Below are positions 46,740 to 58,000 of a stretch of DNA of 64,000 nucleotides, in pieces. The notes below the pieces were generated by a model. That model was not told the origin of the DNA. It ran no database searches and saw only the letters and a program-made list of their open reading frames with translations. The position numbers were made by a program, and so were the translations under genes. The first letter of the stretch is position 1, and every line of letters begins with the position of its first letter. This stretch comes from Coniferiporia sulphurascens (lineage: Eukaryota; Basidiomycota; Agaricomycetes; Hymenochaetales; Hymenochaetaceae): NCBI GenBank assembly GCA_002794785.1, contig NBBA01000014.1, positions 124,001 through 188,000 on the forward strand, written 5' to 3'.

Positions 46740-48480
46740 AACATTGTCGTCTATCCGTCTCAGTGCTGTACCTCCCTCGAAGTACAGTGATGAGCCTCAA
46801 TCCTGTATTGGATGACATCATTGGAGTCTACAACATTCTCATCTCCCCTGGTCTCAAGTCCTCAGCAGTGAGTGATTGATGGCGCCTCCACCACACAATG
46901 GCACCAGGTAAGTCTTCAAGCTCCCCTACTGCGCCTCGAGGTCTCTACAGCGATCGATTGATGATGACTACCTTGAGCCGCCCATTTCAGCCATGCCTCC
47001 CTTCAAGTATGGTGATGGGTCTCAAGCCCTTATCGGATGACATCGATGGAGTCTTCAAGGTCCCATCTCCCCTGGTCTCAAGTCCTCAGCAGTGAATGAC
47101 ACCGATGATGACAACACCCTCCACCACACAATGGTGCCAGGTAAGTACATTAAACATTTGATGGATCGATCAGCTGGATGCTGAGACGGCCATAGCGGGC
47201 ATATCGCCCAAACTCCCATCGTTGATGATCATATGGGTCGATGAAACTCATCTACACATGGTGACAACAACAACAGTGCCCTACCATTACACTGTCATGC
47301 CGGGTAATTTGTCAATACATCAACCACTCTATGGATTGACCAGGAGGCCTCAGTTACTATGATTGATATGTTGGACTTGGGGAATCGGTGATTGCTAGGA
47401 ATACATGGTAGGTCAAGACTACTGTCTACTGTGATGAGTCGCTCCCGATTACAGCGATGTACGATCAACTCTGTGGATGGCAGCGGTGGTGGTGGTCGGC
47501 AGTGCAACCGATTTGTCGACTAATGGCAACATTGACAGTGGTGATGGTGCACGATCGATGGCGGGCGAAGGCAGTGGTACACAATCGATGGCGGGCGAGG
47601 GCGGTGGTACACGATCGATGGCGGGAGACGGCGCTGGTGCACCAGCGATGATGACGGACGATTGAGAACGGCAATGACAACATCGATGGCGGTGATGGCT
47701 ATGGCGATGGTGCGCGATTGATGGCAGGCGATGGCGCTGGTGACACCGGTGATGGTGACTGGTGATCGAGAATGACAGTAAAGTCAACATCGTGTGCACT
47801 GTGTCAAGTTGAGGCCAGTGGAGTTGTCTTAGAGGAGCTTTCAAATAATTTTTTTTTTAATTTGCTGGTGCACAGTGAGTGCTGCAGGCGAACGCAAGCT
47901 GTCAAAATCAGCATTGTGAGCACTGCGTCAACACATGGTCAGCTGAGAGACTCTGTACCATAAGTTTTTTAAATACTGAATTTTTTTTTGAGTGGCAGGG
48001 CAGGGCAGCAGCAGTGGCGACAGGCACGAGCTGTCGAAGTCTGCAGTGTGAGCAGAGCGTCAACATGGTGCCAGCTATGTAATTTTTTTTAAATAATTTT
48101 TTTTATCCAAGCAGCGGGTGCAATGGGCGCAAGGCCGGCAAAGCGGTGGGTGTGATGTGGCCAGGCATGCGCCGCAAGTATCCGGCACAGCCAGGCACGC
48201 TGCATGCAAGGACAGCGCCACAAGGGTCCTGACCCTGTCAGGGTGTGGCGCTTCCCAATCAGGCCAACAGCGGGCACGCCACTGTCCGCGTCGGTGGCGC
48301 CAGCCCCAGTTTGGCAAGGCCCCGACTTGCCGACATCCCGGGATGCTGACAGAGACAATCCCAATGACTAAAGGCCCAATATGGGCAGCTTTTGCCACCC
48401 CCAGTCACTTACTGGCCAGGTGTGATTACTCAAACACAGTAATTACAGGCTTGGGTACTAGCATATTGGTTAGCACTGGT
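46740..48480 (-). repeat. right long terminal inverted repeat of the giant transposon
   Basis: The reverse complement of this segment follows the left repeat from ACCAGTGCTAACCAATATG inward. One block near the inner end (ACCACACAATGG.GCCAGGTAAGT with its upstream part) is present twice here, around 46890 and 47130, against once in the left repeat. The repeats differ by many substitutions, so the element is old. Confidence 0.85.
47550..47639. repeat. 30-bp minisatellite, three units, in the right TIR
   Basis: Three consecutive 30-bp units starting CACGATCGATGGCGGG (47550, 47580, 47610), in frame with a decapeptide RSMAGEGSGT. The corresponding left-TIR region (25640-25830) has related but irregular units. 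Confidence 0.75.
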
Positions 48481-48760
48481 GAGTATTTATTGGCAGTTGA
48501 GGCAAGGGGGCAGGTGAGCGAGAGGGTCCACTGGTCCATGAGGGTGTGGATGGTGACTTCTTTTAGCATGGAGGTGGAGGGCTTTAAGTCAGATGGGGGG
48601 AGCTCAGTTGCCTGTTTCACTTCCGTGTCAGCCCATTCATTTCTGAGGATGTCTGAGTGACCAGGACACCATACAAAGTGAACGGTGAGCTGGGGGTACG
48701 AGTCCAGCAGAGTCTCCACACCTGCTTTCCAGATGTGGAGTAGGTGGGCACTGGGGGTGG

Positions 48761-49320
48761 TGTTAAGCTCAACGGTTATGCGGTGATCGACGTCGGGGTT
48801 TCCTGATTGTTGGGACTGATGGTTATGGCAACGGGGCTTCCTAGATGTCGTAAGTCGAAGGTGATCGTCGATGGGGCTTCCTGATTGGCGATGTGGACAC
48901 GAGGTGCTTCTTAGTGGAGTCGGGTTACGATGAAGCGACTAATGGCCAAGTGGCACACAGTAGACTGGTGGTAGCAGATAATGGGCTTGTATGAACAAAG
49001 AGCACAAGCTTAGGGCTTGTGCTACTGAAGTTACATGCTTATATGCTACTCTATGTGTTTGCTACTGTAGTGACTTGGTTAGGTATGTTTGCCAGACGAA
49101 GGAAGGTCATGGAAACTCAAGGAAGGCCTTGGTAATACAAGTACAGTGATCAGTAAGCAAAGCACGTCATGATGGTGCAATAAGGCGTCATCATGGCATC
49201 TTATGGCGCAAGGCAAATAAGGATGAGTAAGGTAGAGGAATGGGGGAGTTGCACTGACTGATGATGACGAAGAGGAAGTGAGTCAGCGCAATAAAGGTAA
49301 AGTAAAGGAAAATTGTAACA
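48761..49320 (-). repeat. solo LTR, family A
   Basis: 560 bp with 5-bp duplication GGTGG (48756-48760 and 49321-49325). Confidence 0.95.
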
Positions 49321-50651
49321 GGTGGCAGTCCATGTACAGAAAAGGTGCAGTGCAGTCAGCGAATTGGACAAAAAGAAAATGTCCGATGCGACATGCAACT
49401 GGGCTGGGAGGCGGTGTGTGACCCAGCCAGGGGACATGGTGAGGGAAAATTCCTCGGAATCCATGGCAGTAGCACAGGTGGGGGATTCCAGTCAGCATGA
49501 CCGGAGTCAGGTGGAGCCAAGCATGGCACAGATGGCAGAGCCCACTTGTTGTCAATGCATGAGCTGTCAGTGAAGACTTGGACATGGTTGGTGGAGCCTA
49601 AGTCACATGCAGCCTTCACAAACTGTTTGTGAGTGTCAGTGCTGACTGGGGTGATGGGGGTGGTGAAGCAGACACAGCCTTTGGTAAATGCCAGGGGATC
49701 TGTCCATGGGGGGTGCATGTATGCAGGGACTTGTTGAACCCAGGGGGCTCGGACCTGCAGAGAAAGGGAGAAAGGTCTATTAGCTATGTTTTTAAATAAT
49801 TTACAGCCAATAGAGTGAGGGGTGCACCAAAGGCACAGAGAATGGGTAGTCTTTATATATTCAAAATAGAAGGAAAGAGGGGGAACAGAGCAAAGAAAAT
49901 TTGTGGAGTGGGGGGAGGTGCCTTTGAAGACACCCAGGATCCAGCAACAAGCCATGTTTTGCACAGCCTGAAGGCAGTTTACCAATGTTTTTTGGCAGTG
50001 GCCATGATACCAGACCAGTGCTCCCCAGGAAAGGACAGAGTGGATGCAGGAGGTGTATAGGCGGCAGAGGAGGAGGGCCGAGGTTCCCTGTTGGGTGTTA
50101 CCCAGGATGCAGAGTGCGGCAAGTGTTGAGAGGCCCTTTGAGTGCATGCACTCTACATGGGCTTTGAACAAGAGGCCCAGATCCCACCATATACCCAGCC
50201 AACAAAGCGGGATTGAGGGGTGGATCAGGGTGTTGGGGTCAACTTGAACCCTGGCTGTGTCCCAGCCATCATAGCCGGTGTGTTGCCAAGGTGGGTGGAT
50301 GTGGAGGTACTCTGTCTTGGCAGCTTCAATGTTGAGACCAATGGTGCTGAAGGGAGTGTCGAGTTGGTGGTATGCGCATGCAAGAGCACAACAGTTGGAT
50401 GCCATGGATGTACCTACACATATTAGTAAGTGGTTGTCAACATATGCCAGGGCGGTGGTGCCAGCTTGGTGAAAACGCCAGAGGACCATGCCTGCAAATA
50501 TTGTTGACAGGATGGGGGAGACTGGCGAGCCCTGGGGGGTGCCGAAATCAGGTTTGGGTGTGGTAGGGAGGGTGGTGCCATCGAAGGCAATGGTGACCTG
50601 CCGGTCCCTCATGAAGGACAAACACCAGTCGGCCATGTCTGGCATGCAACT

Positions 50652-51210
50652 TGTTAAGCTCAATTGTATGTGGGTGATTGATGATGGGGCTTCGTGAAGT
50701 CAGTTGACTGAGTGATCAGTGATGGGGCTTCCTGATGCCATTAACGAAGTTGATTGACAAAGGGGCTTCCTGATCGTCAAAGATATGCGAGGTCTTCCTA
50801 ATAGAGTCAGGTTACGACGAAGTGGCTGATGACTAGATGAACATGCAAGAGCTGGTGAGGTGCATACAATGGGCTTGTATGAACAAAGAGAACAAGCTTA
50901 GGGCTTGTGCTTATCGACTTTACATGCCTTTTATGCTACTCTATGTGTTTGCTACTGTAGTGGGTGGTCAGGGATGGTTTACATGGCTATGGAAGGTCAT
51001 GGAATGATGTAGAACTATCAGTAAGCAGATGGTGTCCATGATGATGCAATAAGGTGTCATCATGGTGTAATAGAGTGGGGGTGAGTAAGGATGACACAAG
51101 AAGGTGTCATCATGGTGCAATATGGAGAGATGGGGGAGTTACACTGACTGGTGATGATGAAGAGGAAGTGAGTCAGCGTAAATAAGGGAAAACAAAGTAA
51201 AAATGTAACA
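50652..51210 (-). repeat. solo LTR, family A, divergent copy
   Basis: 559 bp with 5-bp duplication CAACT (50647-50651 and 51211-51215). It differs from the other A copies through much of its length (duplicated GGTGTCATCATGGTG segments near 51050), so it is an older insertion or a subfamily. Confidence 0.92.
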
Positions 51211-51850
51211 CAACTGAGGTCCAGCAGTTGTTGGTGGAGGAGGTGGGGGTGTACCAAGTCAAAGAAGCCCTGAATGTCTACTGCAAGGACTGAGCAGACA
51301 AGGCCCTCCGAGTGGGCATGTTCCACAATCTGTAGGAGGTGCTGGGTGGTGTCATAGACCAAATGGCCTTGATGCCCCCCACATTGGTTAGGTGGCAGCC
51401 AGTCCCACATGTTAGTGAGGAACTGGAGCTGGTTAGCAATTATCTTTTCTAGGAGTTTCCCAAGGGTCTCCTCAAGGGTAATGGGCCAGTATGAACATGG
51501 CGAAAAGGGGTCTTTCTTGTTTGGCTTCCTGAGCATCACCACTTTTGTCACCCACCAGAACTTGGGGTGATGCCCCAAGCACAAACAGTTGTTGAAAAGC
51601 GAGAGGATCTCCTTGGGGTAGGCATCCACCACCCATTTAAGGGGGCAGTAACCTATTCCTGAGAGGCCTGGTGCCGACAAGTTAGATGTATCAGCCAGTG
51701 CCCCCATAAGCTCCGAAAGGAGTATGGGTGGGGCAGCTGGTTGAGGAGGTGGCGGTTGGGTAGAAAAGGTTCCCACCCCATGAACAGGGGGGAAGTCCAA
51801 CCTCCCAGACCAACTGGTCTGGGTTCCATGCTCTGCCAACACATGGACAG

Positions 51851-52070
51851 TCTAGGCTTTGTCAAATGAGGCCTTACTCATAGGGGTCAAGTGCTTCTAG
51901 CACGCTTCATGTCCGCCAATCTGGAAAGGCTAGTTCGCAATCCAGGCGCCACCTCAGAAGACCCCATAGGGTACAATGGGGAATTGAACCCCAAGCCTGA
52001 ATGCCTGCACAATCAACCACTGTCAACACAGCCATTTTTTCTGCTAGGTCATCCTGCCCCCCATGAATCA
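51851..52070 (-). other. unassigned spacer between LINE ORF1 and ORF2 fragments
   Basis: It does not match the corresponding LINE region at 4000-7020, which is deleted here. On the minus strand near 52000 it contains TGGGGTTCAATTCCCCA, a perfect 5-bp stem with a 7-base loop like a tRNA T-arm. No matching acceptor or anticodon arm is found. Confidence 0.3.
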
Positions 52071-52456
52071 ACCCTACTGAGGAGGCTGGGGAGCCTGTTC
52101 AGGATGCATGCCTCGACTCATTGTGTGCTTGAGCAGTGAAGTCGTAGGCCAACACCAGTTGGGAGTCATCAATGTTGGGAGAGGGGGCAAGGATGTCCAG
52201 GGAGGAGGTCAGGACCTGGAGGGGGTTGGCAGTGGGGGTAGTGGGGGCAGCCATTCCATAGAGGGTGGCAGTGGTGGCTCCAGCAGTGGCCCAGTTGTAG
52301 GCAGCTTCAGAGGCCCTGGCAGCAGCTAGACTAGCTGATGAGGACTGGGGGGCTGGGGGTTGAGTACAATGAGAAGGACCATGGTCATCTGACATGGGGG
52401 GAGTTTTAGCTGCCCACATGCTAGTTAGATGGTGGTGGTTACTGGTCAAGAAGGAT
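52071..52456 (-). pseudogene. LINE 5' end and ORF1 N-terminus
   Basis: It starts with the LINE 5' motif (CATCCTTCTTGACCAG, then TAACCACCACCATC) at 52456-52431. The ORF1 ATG lies at about 52420 (MWAAKTPPMSDDHG), followed by ASEAAYNWATAGATTATLYG and LTSSLDILAPSPNIDDSQL, about 105 residues in all, the same block as in the ORF1 at 3710. It gives the best view of the natural ORF1 start. The rest of ORF1 is missing. Confidence 0.75.
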
Positions 52457-52945
52457 GAAATGTGCAGTGAGCTGCTGATTGCTGGAGGGGGGTGGTTTCC
52501 ATCGAGGTCACTTGGAGGAGTGACTTGCAGGTCAGGGTCCACCAGGGGACTTCCGTTTTTGAGGGTGTGGCTAATCGGGTGAAGGGGGCAAGGGCGGCAA
52601 TCATAGAGTCGATCACTGCCTGTGCTTTGTTGTCCAAGGAGAGGGTGTCATCCACTGGTAGGGAAAAAGTGACTTCAAGTAGAGGAAAGGCAATGTTGGT
52701 CCACTCTTCCCTGTTGGCCAGGAGCAGCTGGCAGGTTTTCTGGATGGGGGGTGGGGGCTGAAATGGCAGGGACCATTGCAGCATGGCATAGTCAGACAGT
52801 GGTGAGGTGGTGGTGGAGGTGCCCAAGTCCAAGATGGAGTCAGGGTTGATTGCAGGAGGGGACCAGATCATGTCAATGGGGCACCGTTGATGATTGTCAA
52901 CCAGCTGTGAGTCAGAATCTGGGAGATGAGCCAGCACAAGGCCAT
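52457..52945 (-). pseudogene. LINE ORF2 endonuclease C-terminal fragment
   Basis: The minus strand encodes AHLPDSDSQLVDNHQRCPID, MIWSPPAINPDSIL, SPLSDYAMLQWSLPF (the SDH motif reads SDY) and the linker KTEVPWWTLTCKSLL. It matches ORF2 at about 6300-6780 of the full-length LINE. It is cut downstream by the LINE 5' end at 52456 and upstream by a LINE tail at about 52946. Confidence 0.8.
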
Positions 52946-53472
52946 TTTTTTTTTGTTTTTTATAAATATTCCTGCAGTATTACATAATTACAAGCTGCCC
53001 CCCCAAAGGGGGGGCCCTAACTGTCAGGAATCCCCTCATTTTTCCGATCATTTTCCATATTTTTACTTATTTTTCCCATCATTATTCATCAACTTACTGC
53101 ATTAGGATTCCTGACATGTGCGCACATGATCAGCAGTCACATGGTAGTTTGTATATAGGCACATGACACAGTGCGCTGACTGATACTATACAGTAGCACT
53201 GCCTCAGTTCCCATGGGGGGCTGGGAGCTTATAAACCTGACCTTTTTGCTGTAGCAAGGTTTCCCACTTTTGACCTCTTGTGGATTCCTTGCAGGTGAGT
53301 GTAGTAGATAGCAATTAGGATACTGAATATTGACTTGTGGATTCCTTGCAGTTTCAAGCACTCTATCAGTGGTTCGAAGTTTTGCAGGTCTTGAGCTTAT
53401 ATTGATTACTTGATCTCATCATTCATGCTGCAAGTTGTGACACTAACTACATAACAACAGAGGTGCCTGTCA
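52946..53472 (-). mobile_element. short LINE 3' end, interrupted by a family C LTR
   Basis: It holds only a tail (T-rich, 52946-52970), CTGCAG and the terminal 3' UTR (GTAATACTGCAGG, GGGCCCCCCCTTTGGGGGGG), continuing after the LTR to about 53472, where it meets a plus-strand LINE head-to-head. Confidence 0.65.
53022..53442 (+). repeat. solo LTR, family C
   Basis: 421 bp, TGTCAGGAATCC to AGTTGTGACA, with 5-bp duplication CTAAC (53017-53021 and 53443-53447). It shows the empty site of the MITE found in the copy at 21003. Confidence 0.94.
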
Positions 53473-54766
53473 TAAATTTCCTTTGTTCCACTCCCCCTTT
53501 CTTCACTTATTTCAGATATTTAAAGACCACTCATGCCCTGCACCTATGGCACATCCCTCACCATGTAGGGCAGAAAAAGTTCAATCCTAATGCTAACACT
53601 CCCTTTTCCCTTTCATTGCAGGTCCACATCCCCTGAGTCCAATGGATCCCAGCATACATGCTCCCCCCCTGGATGGACCCCTTGCCTTTGGTCAAGGTTG
53701 AATCATCTTTTCAGTGCCCAGGCAGCTGGTCTCTTTGGACATGTGTGACACATATGTCACCCAGGCCAAGGCCCTCTGCACCAATACCTCCCTGCAGGTA
53801 TTCACCAATGGTTCTTGCATCGGAAATGCCTCAGGCTCCGCCATCTGCAGCATGAAGGGAGAACTCTATATCACCTCCCTTCAGCTGGCCTCCCCCACAT
53901 GCACCACAGCTACAGACGCTGAGATCTTTTCCTTGGCAACTGCCCCTGGCTGGGCTGCATGCTGCCTCCACCACCTACTGCCAGACATCCAGGAGATCTT
54001 CTTCCTCTCGGACTCTCTGACGGCACTTGGCCTCTTCCACACATGGCCCTCTGCATTGGGGGCCCAGCTCCTCCCCCTTTGGAAGGCAGGGGTCAAGACC
54101 CTTCTCAACACCTTTCCAAATCTGACTGTTCATTTCTGATGGTGCCCAGGACATGAGGCAATCCCTGGGAACAAATGGGCGGACTCCAAGGTGAAGCTTG
54201 CTACTGAGCTTCCCCCATTGACCCTCACCCCCTCTATCTCCACACTGAAGGAAGTGGTGACTTGCACCCTCAGCAAGCATTGGTCCCTACAGCTGGCCCG
54301 CCCCCTCGCCTCTACAGCCGACAAGTACTTGGCAGTCACTGGCCACCCTCTCGATGACCATAGAAGATCCTTACCATCTTGGTCGGCCACCCCTGCTCTG
54401 AGCTCACCACAGTGGCACAGGTCCTCTGCTGTGCCAGTCCCTATGGGGGATACTGGCTGAGCTTCAACTCAGCCTACCAGTGCAGGCATGGCCTGATCTC
54501 TCATTGCAGGTGGCACAACCACCCACCCTGGCCAGCACAGTCAACTTCCCATGTCCTCAGCAGATGCAAAACATTCCAGCCCTGGATACAACATGTATGG
54601 CCCAAGAGCGACCCCATCCCTGTCCACCATTCTGAATGGGCAGAAGGAAACCACCTTCTGGTCTTAAAGTGCTGGCTGCACATTACAGGCCACCTCAATC
54701 AGATGTCTGACCACACTGCTGGGGTGATTTGCCTTGCCTTTGTGGTCATGGACTTAGATGGCCTCC

Positions 54767-55023
54767 TCTTAAAATCTACGCACGTTGTGGTAGACGATGA
54801 GGTGCAGTGGTGAAGGTCAGGCAAAGTGGGTTATCAGCATAAACCGATGTATTTCTAGGGTGAGACCAGCTCCCCTTATATACACGTTCTGTGGGCTAGT
54901 ACTACTATAACTAACTAGCTCCTATATCGTATGGCGTTATCATTGCATTATTGTCCACTTAGTAAGGTGATTGTTCATATGACCACGTACTATATTTATA
55001 TCGTTCGTTATATTTATTTAATA
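54767..55023 (-). repeat. Copia 2, 3' LTR
   Basis: 257 bp; termini TATTA...TAAGA on the element strand. Confidence 0.93.
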
Positions 55024-55030
55024 CTCCCCT

Positions 55031-58000
55031 TCAAACTTTTACTAGGCGGAGTAAACTTGTAAAATGTTTGATTAATTCAATCGTTAGTGCTTTTGTCATA
55101 ATATCAGCCTTTTGCTGTCCAGTTGGAATATATGAAACTGATATGGTTTCATTCTCAATATAATCTCGTAAAAAGTCTTTTCGTATATCAATGTGTTTTG
55201 TTCATTGCGTATATTTTTGTTCTGTTGAATTTACTATAGTTATGGCTGCTTGATTATCGCATAATATTCTCGTAGGTGTATTCAAGGTCTGCAGTACCTC
55301 TTCAACCAGTCTTCTTAGCCATATTGCTTCTTTTACTCCATGAGTTAAAGCTTGTAATTCTGCTTCACATACGGATAATGACACTAATTCTTGTTTTTTA
55401 CTTGACCATGATGTCGTTGCGTTTCCTATTTGGAATATGTATCCTGATATTGCTTTATGGCCTTCTTGTGTCATTCCGTCAGTGTCTGTATATCCAGTTA
55501 ACTCGATTGGTTCTTTTCCTCCGAGTATTAACCAATAATCGTTCATTCCTTTTAAGTATTTGAAACAGTGTTTTACTGCATTATAATGTTCAATACTAGG
55601 TTTATTTAAGTGCCTAGCAAATTGACCTGTTGCGAATGATATGTCAGGTCTTGTACAATCTGCTGCATATTGTAATGCTCCAACCATATTCATATATGGT
55701 ATTTGATTCATAAAGTTTAATTCTTCATTAGTTGGATTTTCGAGTGATTTTAACACTTGACCAGGTGTCATTGGTGTTCGTACCGTTGCAGCGTCTTTTA
55801 ATTTATATTTTTCTATTATATTATCAATATAATGTTTTTGTCTTAATTTTATAATTTTTTCATCTCGGTTTCTTTCAATTTCGATACCGAGTAACCAATG
55901 TATGTCTTTTCCGTCAGTGAATTTTACATGTTTTCCAATTTCGTCTTTAAAGGCTTTTATTATTATTAGATTTAAGCCACATATTGTTATGTCATCAACA
56001 TGTATGAAAAGTATTAGAATTGTTTTTCCTTTTTCTTTTCTTATGAATACTGCATTATCTTGGACTGCTCTTATTAGTCCTATTCCTATTAATATTTCAG
56101 ATAATTTTTTATACCATTGTCTGCCTGCTTGTTTTAATCCGTATAAGGCTTTATTTAATTTTAAAACTTGTCCAGGTTTTATTTCAACTAGATTTCCTGG
56201 TGGTGGTTTTATGTATATGTTTTCGTCTTTTTCTAATTCACCATATAGGTAAGCTGATTTTATATCGATTTGGTGAATTTCATAATTGTTTGTTGCACTC
56301 CAACTTAATATTGTTCTTACTGTAGCTAGTCGTGCTACTGGAGCGAATGTATTGTTTGAATAGTAGTCTATGCCTTCTTTCTGGGCAAATCCTTGAACTA
56401 CTAATCTTGCTTTGTATCGTTCAATTTCTCCGTTTGCTAATCTTTTTGTTTTGTAAACAAATCTTGTTCCAATTATGTTTGCTTCTTTTGGTGGATCGAT
56501 GATTTTCCATGTAGATCTTTCGATTAATGTTTTTATTTCTTCTTTCATCGCTGTGATCCACTGATTTGCGTCAATTCTATTGATTGCTTGTTGATATGAA
56601 TTTGGATCGCCTATTAATTCCGTATTGAATTGATTGAATTCCGTAAGATAAGCGACTGTATTTTGTTCGTCAAAATTTAGACCTAATGATCGTTTCGTTG
56701 GTTTAATAGTTCTTATTGGTCTTTCATTTGTTAATTCTTTTATTTGCTCGTTTTGTTTTTCTGTTATATTCTCCCCTTCAATTTTAGATGGAGGAGAATC
56801 TAAAAATTGTAAGTTTCATTCAACTGTAATTTTTCTATTATGATAGGTTCTATGACCTTTACTTTCTTCGTCGAATCCTAACCATTGTGCATATATTCCT
56901 TTTGGTTGTAATTTATTTACGTCTTCTTGTTTTAATATGCAATATTGGCCGAATTCTTTTAAGTCGTCAATGTTGTAGTTTTCGTTATATCGTTTAAAAT
57001 ATGGTGTTTTAAAATCAATAGCGCTCTTTGGCGTTCTATTGTAAATGTAAGTACTATATTTTACGGCTTCTCCCCATAGACTGGGTGGTAATTTGCTTGT
57101 AGCAGATTTACTCGTGTATTATTTAAAATCGTTTGATGTGATCATTCTGCTACTCCATTTTGTTGTGGTGTATCGTGAACAGTCAGCTTTCGTATCGTTC
57201 CATATTTTTCTAAATATTCAGTGAATTGTTTACTTAAAAACACTGTGTCGTTATCGCTTTGTAATATTTTTATTTTTATATTAAATTGTGTATTGAGCAT
57301 AGTAGCCCAAGTCGTGTAAGCATTTAAGCCCTCGTCTTTTGTTTTTAATAAAATCATTTTTATCCATCTTGTAGCATCGTCTACAAGTGTTAGAAGATAT
57401 TTATACCCTCCAATAGCATGTGTGGATGCTGGACCCCATATGTCCATATGTATATGATCGCCGAATTTTTCAGCTAATTTCGAAATACGTAATTTTGGAA
57501 TTTGCATTCTTTTAATATTTGCTTCTATGCAGATTGTGCATTGAGTTTCGTCATAATTTGATATTTTTTGATTTGTAATTTGATCTTCTTTTAGTAATCG
57601 TTTTATGTAAGCATAACTTATATGCCCGAGTTTTTTGTGAAGTTCGAGTGGTGTTATATTTTTTGTAGCCATTTGTACATCATTGTTAAATATACTATAC
57701 AATCCATTTGTGTTTTTAATTTTTCCACATAAAGATCCATTAGGATACTTTATTGTGCATTCATTTTTTTTATAAATAAATTTGTAGCCGTCTTGACATA
57801 GAAGTCCTTGAGAGACTAATGTCATATTCATTTTAGGATTGTAGTATACGTTTGATAATATTATGACACTTACCGAGTGTCCATTGGGGATGTAAAGCTT
57901 AAGATCCCCTACTATGTTTGCCATAAATGTTGTTTTATTTGTGGCCGTTATCGTAATTGCGTCGGTTTTGTATTGGTTTCGTAATCGATTTAGATACAGT

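Larger units (their letters stand above)
24700..48480. mobile_element. giant KDZ-type DNA transposon with long terminal inverted repeats
   Basis: The two ends are long inverted repeats (24700 inward and 48480 inward) that stay alignable for about 1.8 kb. Termini are AGCTGTACCAACCAATATG on the left and ACCAGTGCTAACCAATATG on the right. The flanks share AGTATTT (24692-24698, 48482-48488) as an 8-9 bp target duplication with edge mismatches, and both flanks belong to one LINE copy. Inside are a KDZ transposase gene (plus strand) and a second spliced gene (minus strand). Later insertions total about 9.4 kb (LTRs at 26827, 28533/28614, 31645, 34689; Copia at 39432), leaving about 14.4 kb of original element. 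KDZ elements are known from basidiomycetes, and an 8-bp duplication would fit what I recall of the Zisupton group. Both genes are broken. Confidence 0.85.
48481..51850 (-). pseudogene. 5' half of the split LINE ORF2 (RT and RNase H)
   Basis: On the minus strand: 51842-51216 encode the RT start (LSAPGLSGIGYCPLKWVVDA, PNKKDPFSPCSYWPITLEE, VDIQGFFDLVHPHLLH). 50651-49326 continue through FGTPQGSPVSPILST, a catalytic-box region reading YVDN (Asp to Asn), LGIWWDLGLLFKAHVECMH and the start of RNase H (QVFTDSSCIDNKW). 48760-48481 give WCPGHSDILRNEWADTEVK and PLASTANKY, where the KDZ element begins. LTRs at 48761 and 50652 interrupt it. The next residues, LAVHGFPS, are at 24699. Confidence 0.85.

Noticed and set aside
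47477..47665. CRISPR-like regular repeats in the right TIR
   Set aside because: The units are contiguous 30-mers without spacers, in a eukaryotic transposon; a minisatellite.
51985..52035. tRNA-like T-arm (TGGGGTTCAATTCCCCA) on the minus strand
   Set aside because: Only the T-arm folds. No acceptor stem pairs with the following bases and no anticodon arm is seen, so neither a tRNA gene nor a tRNA-derived SINE head can be supported.
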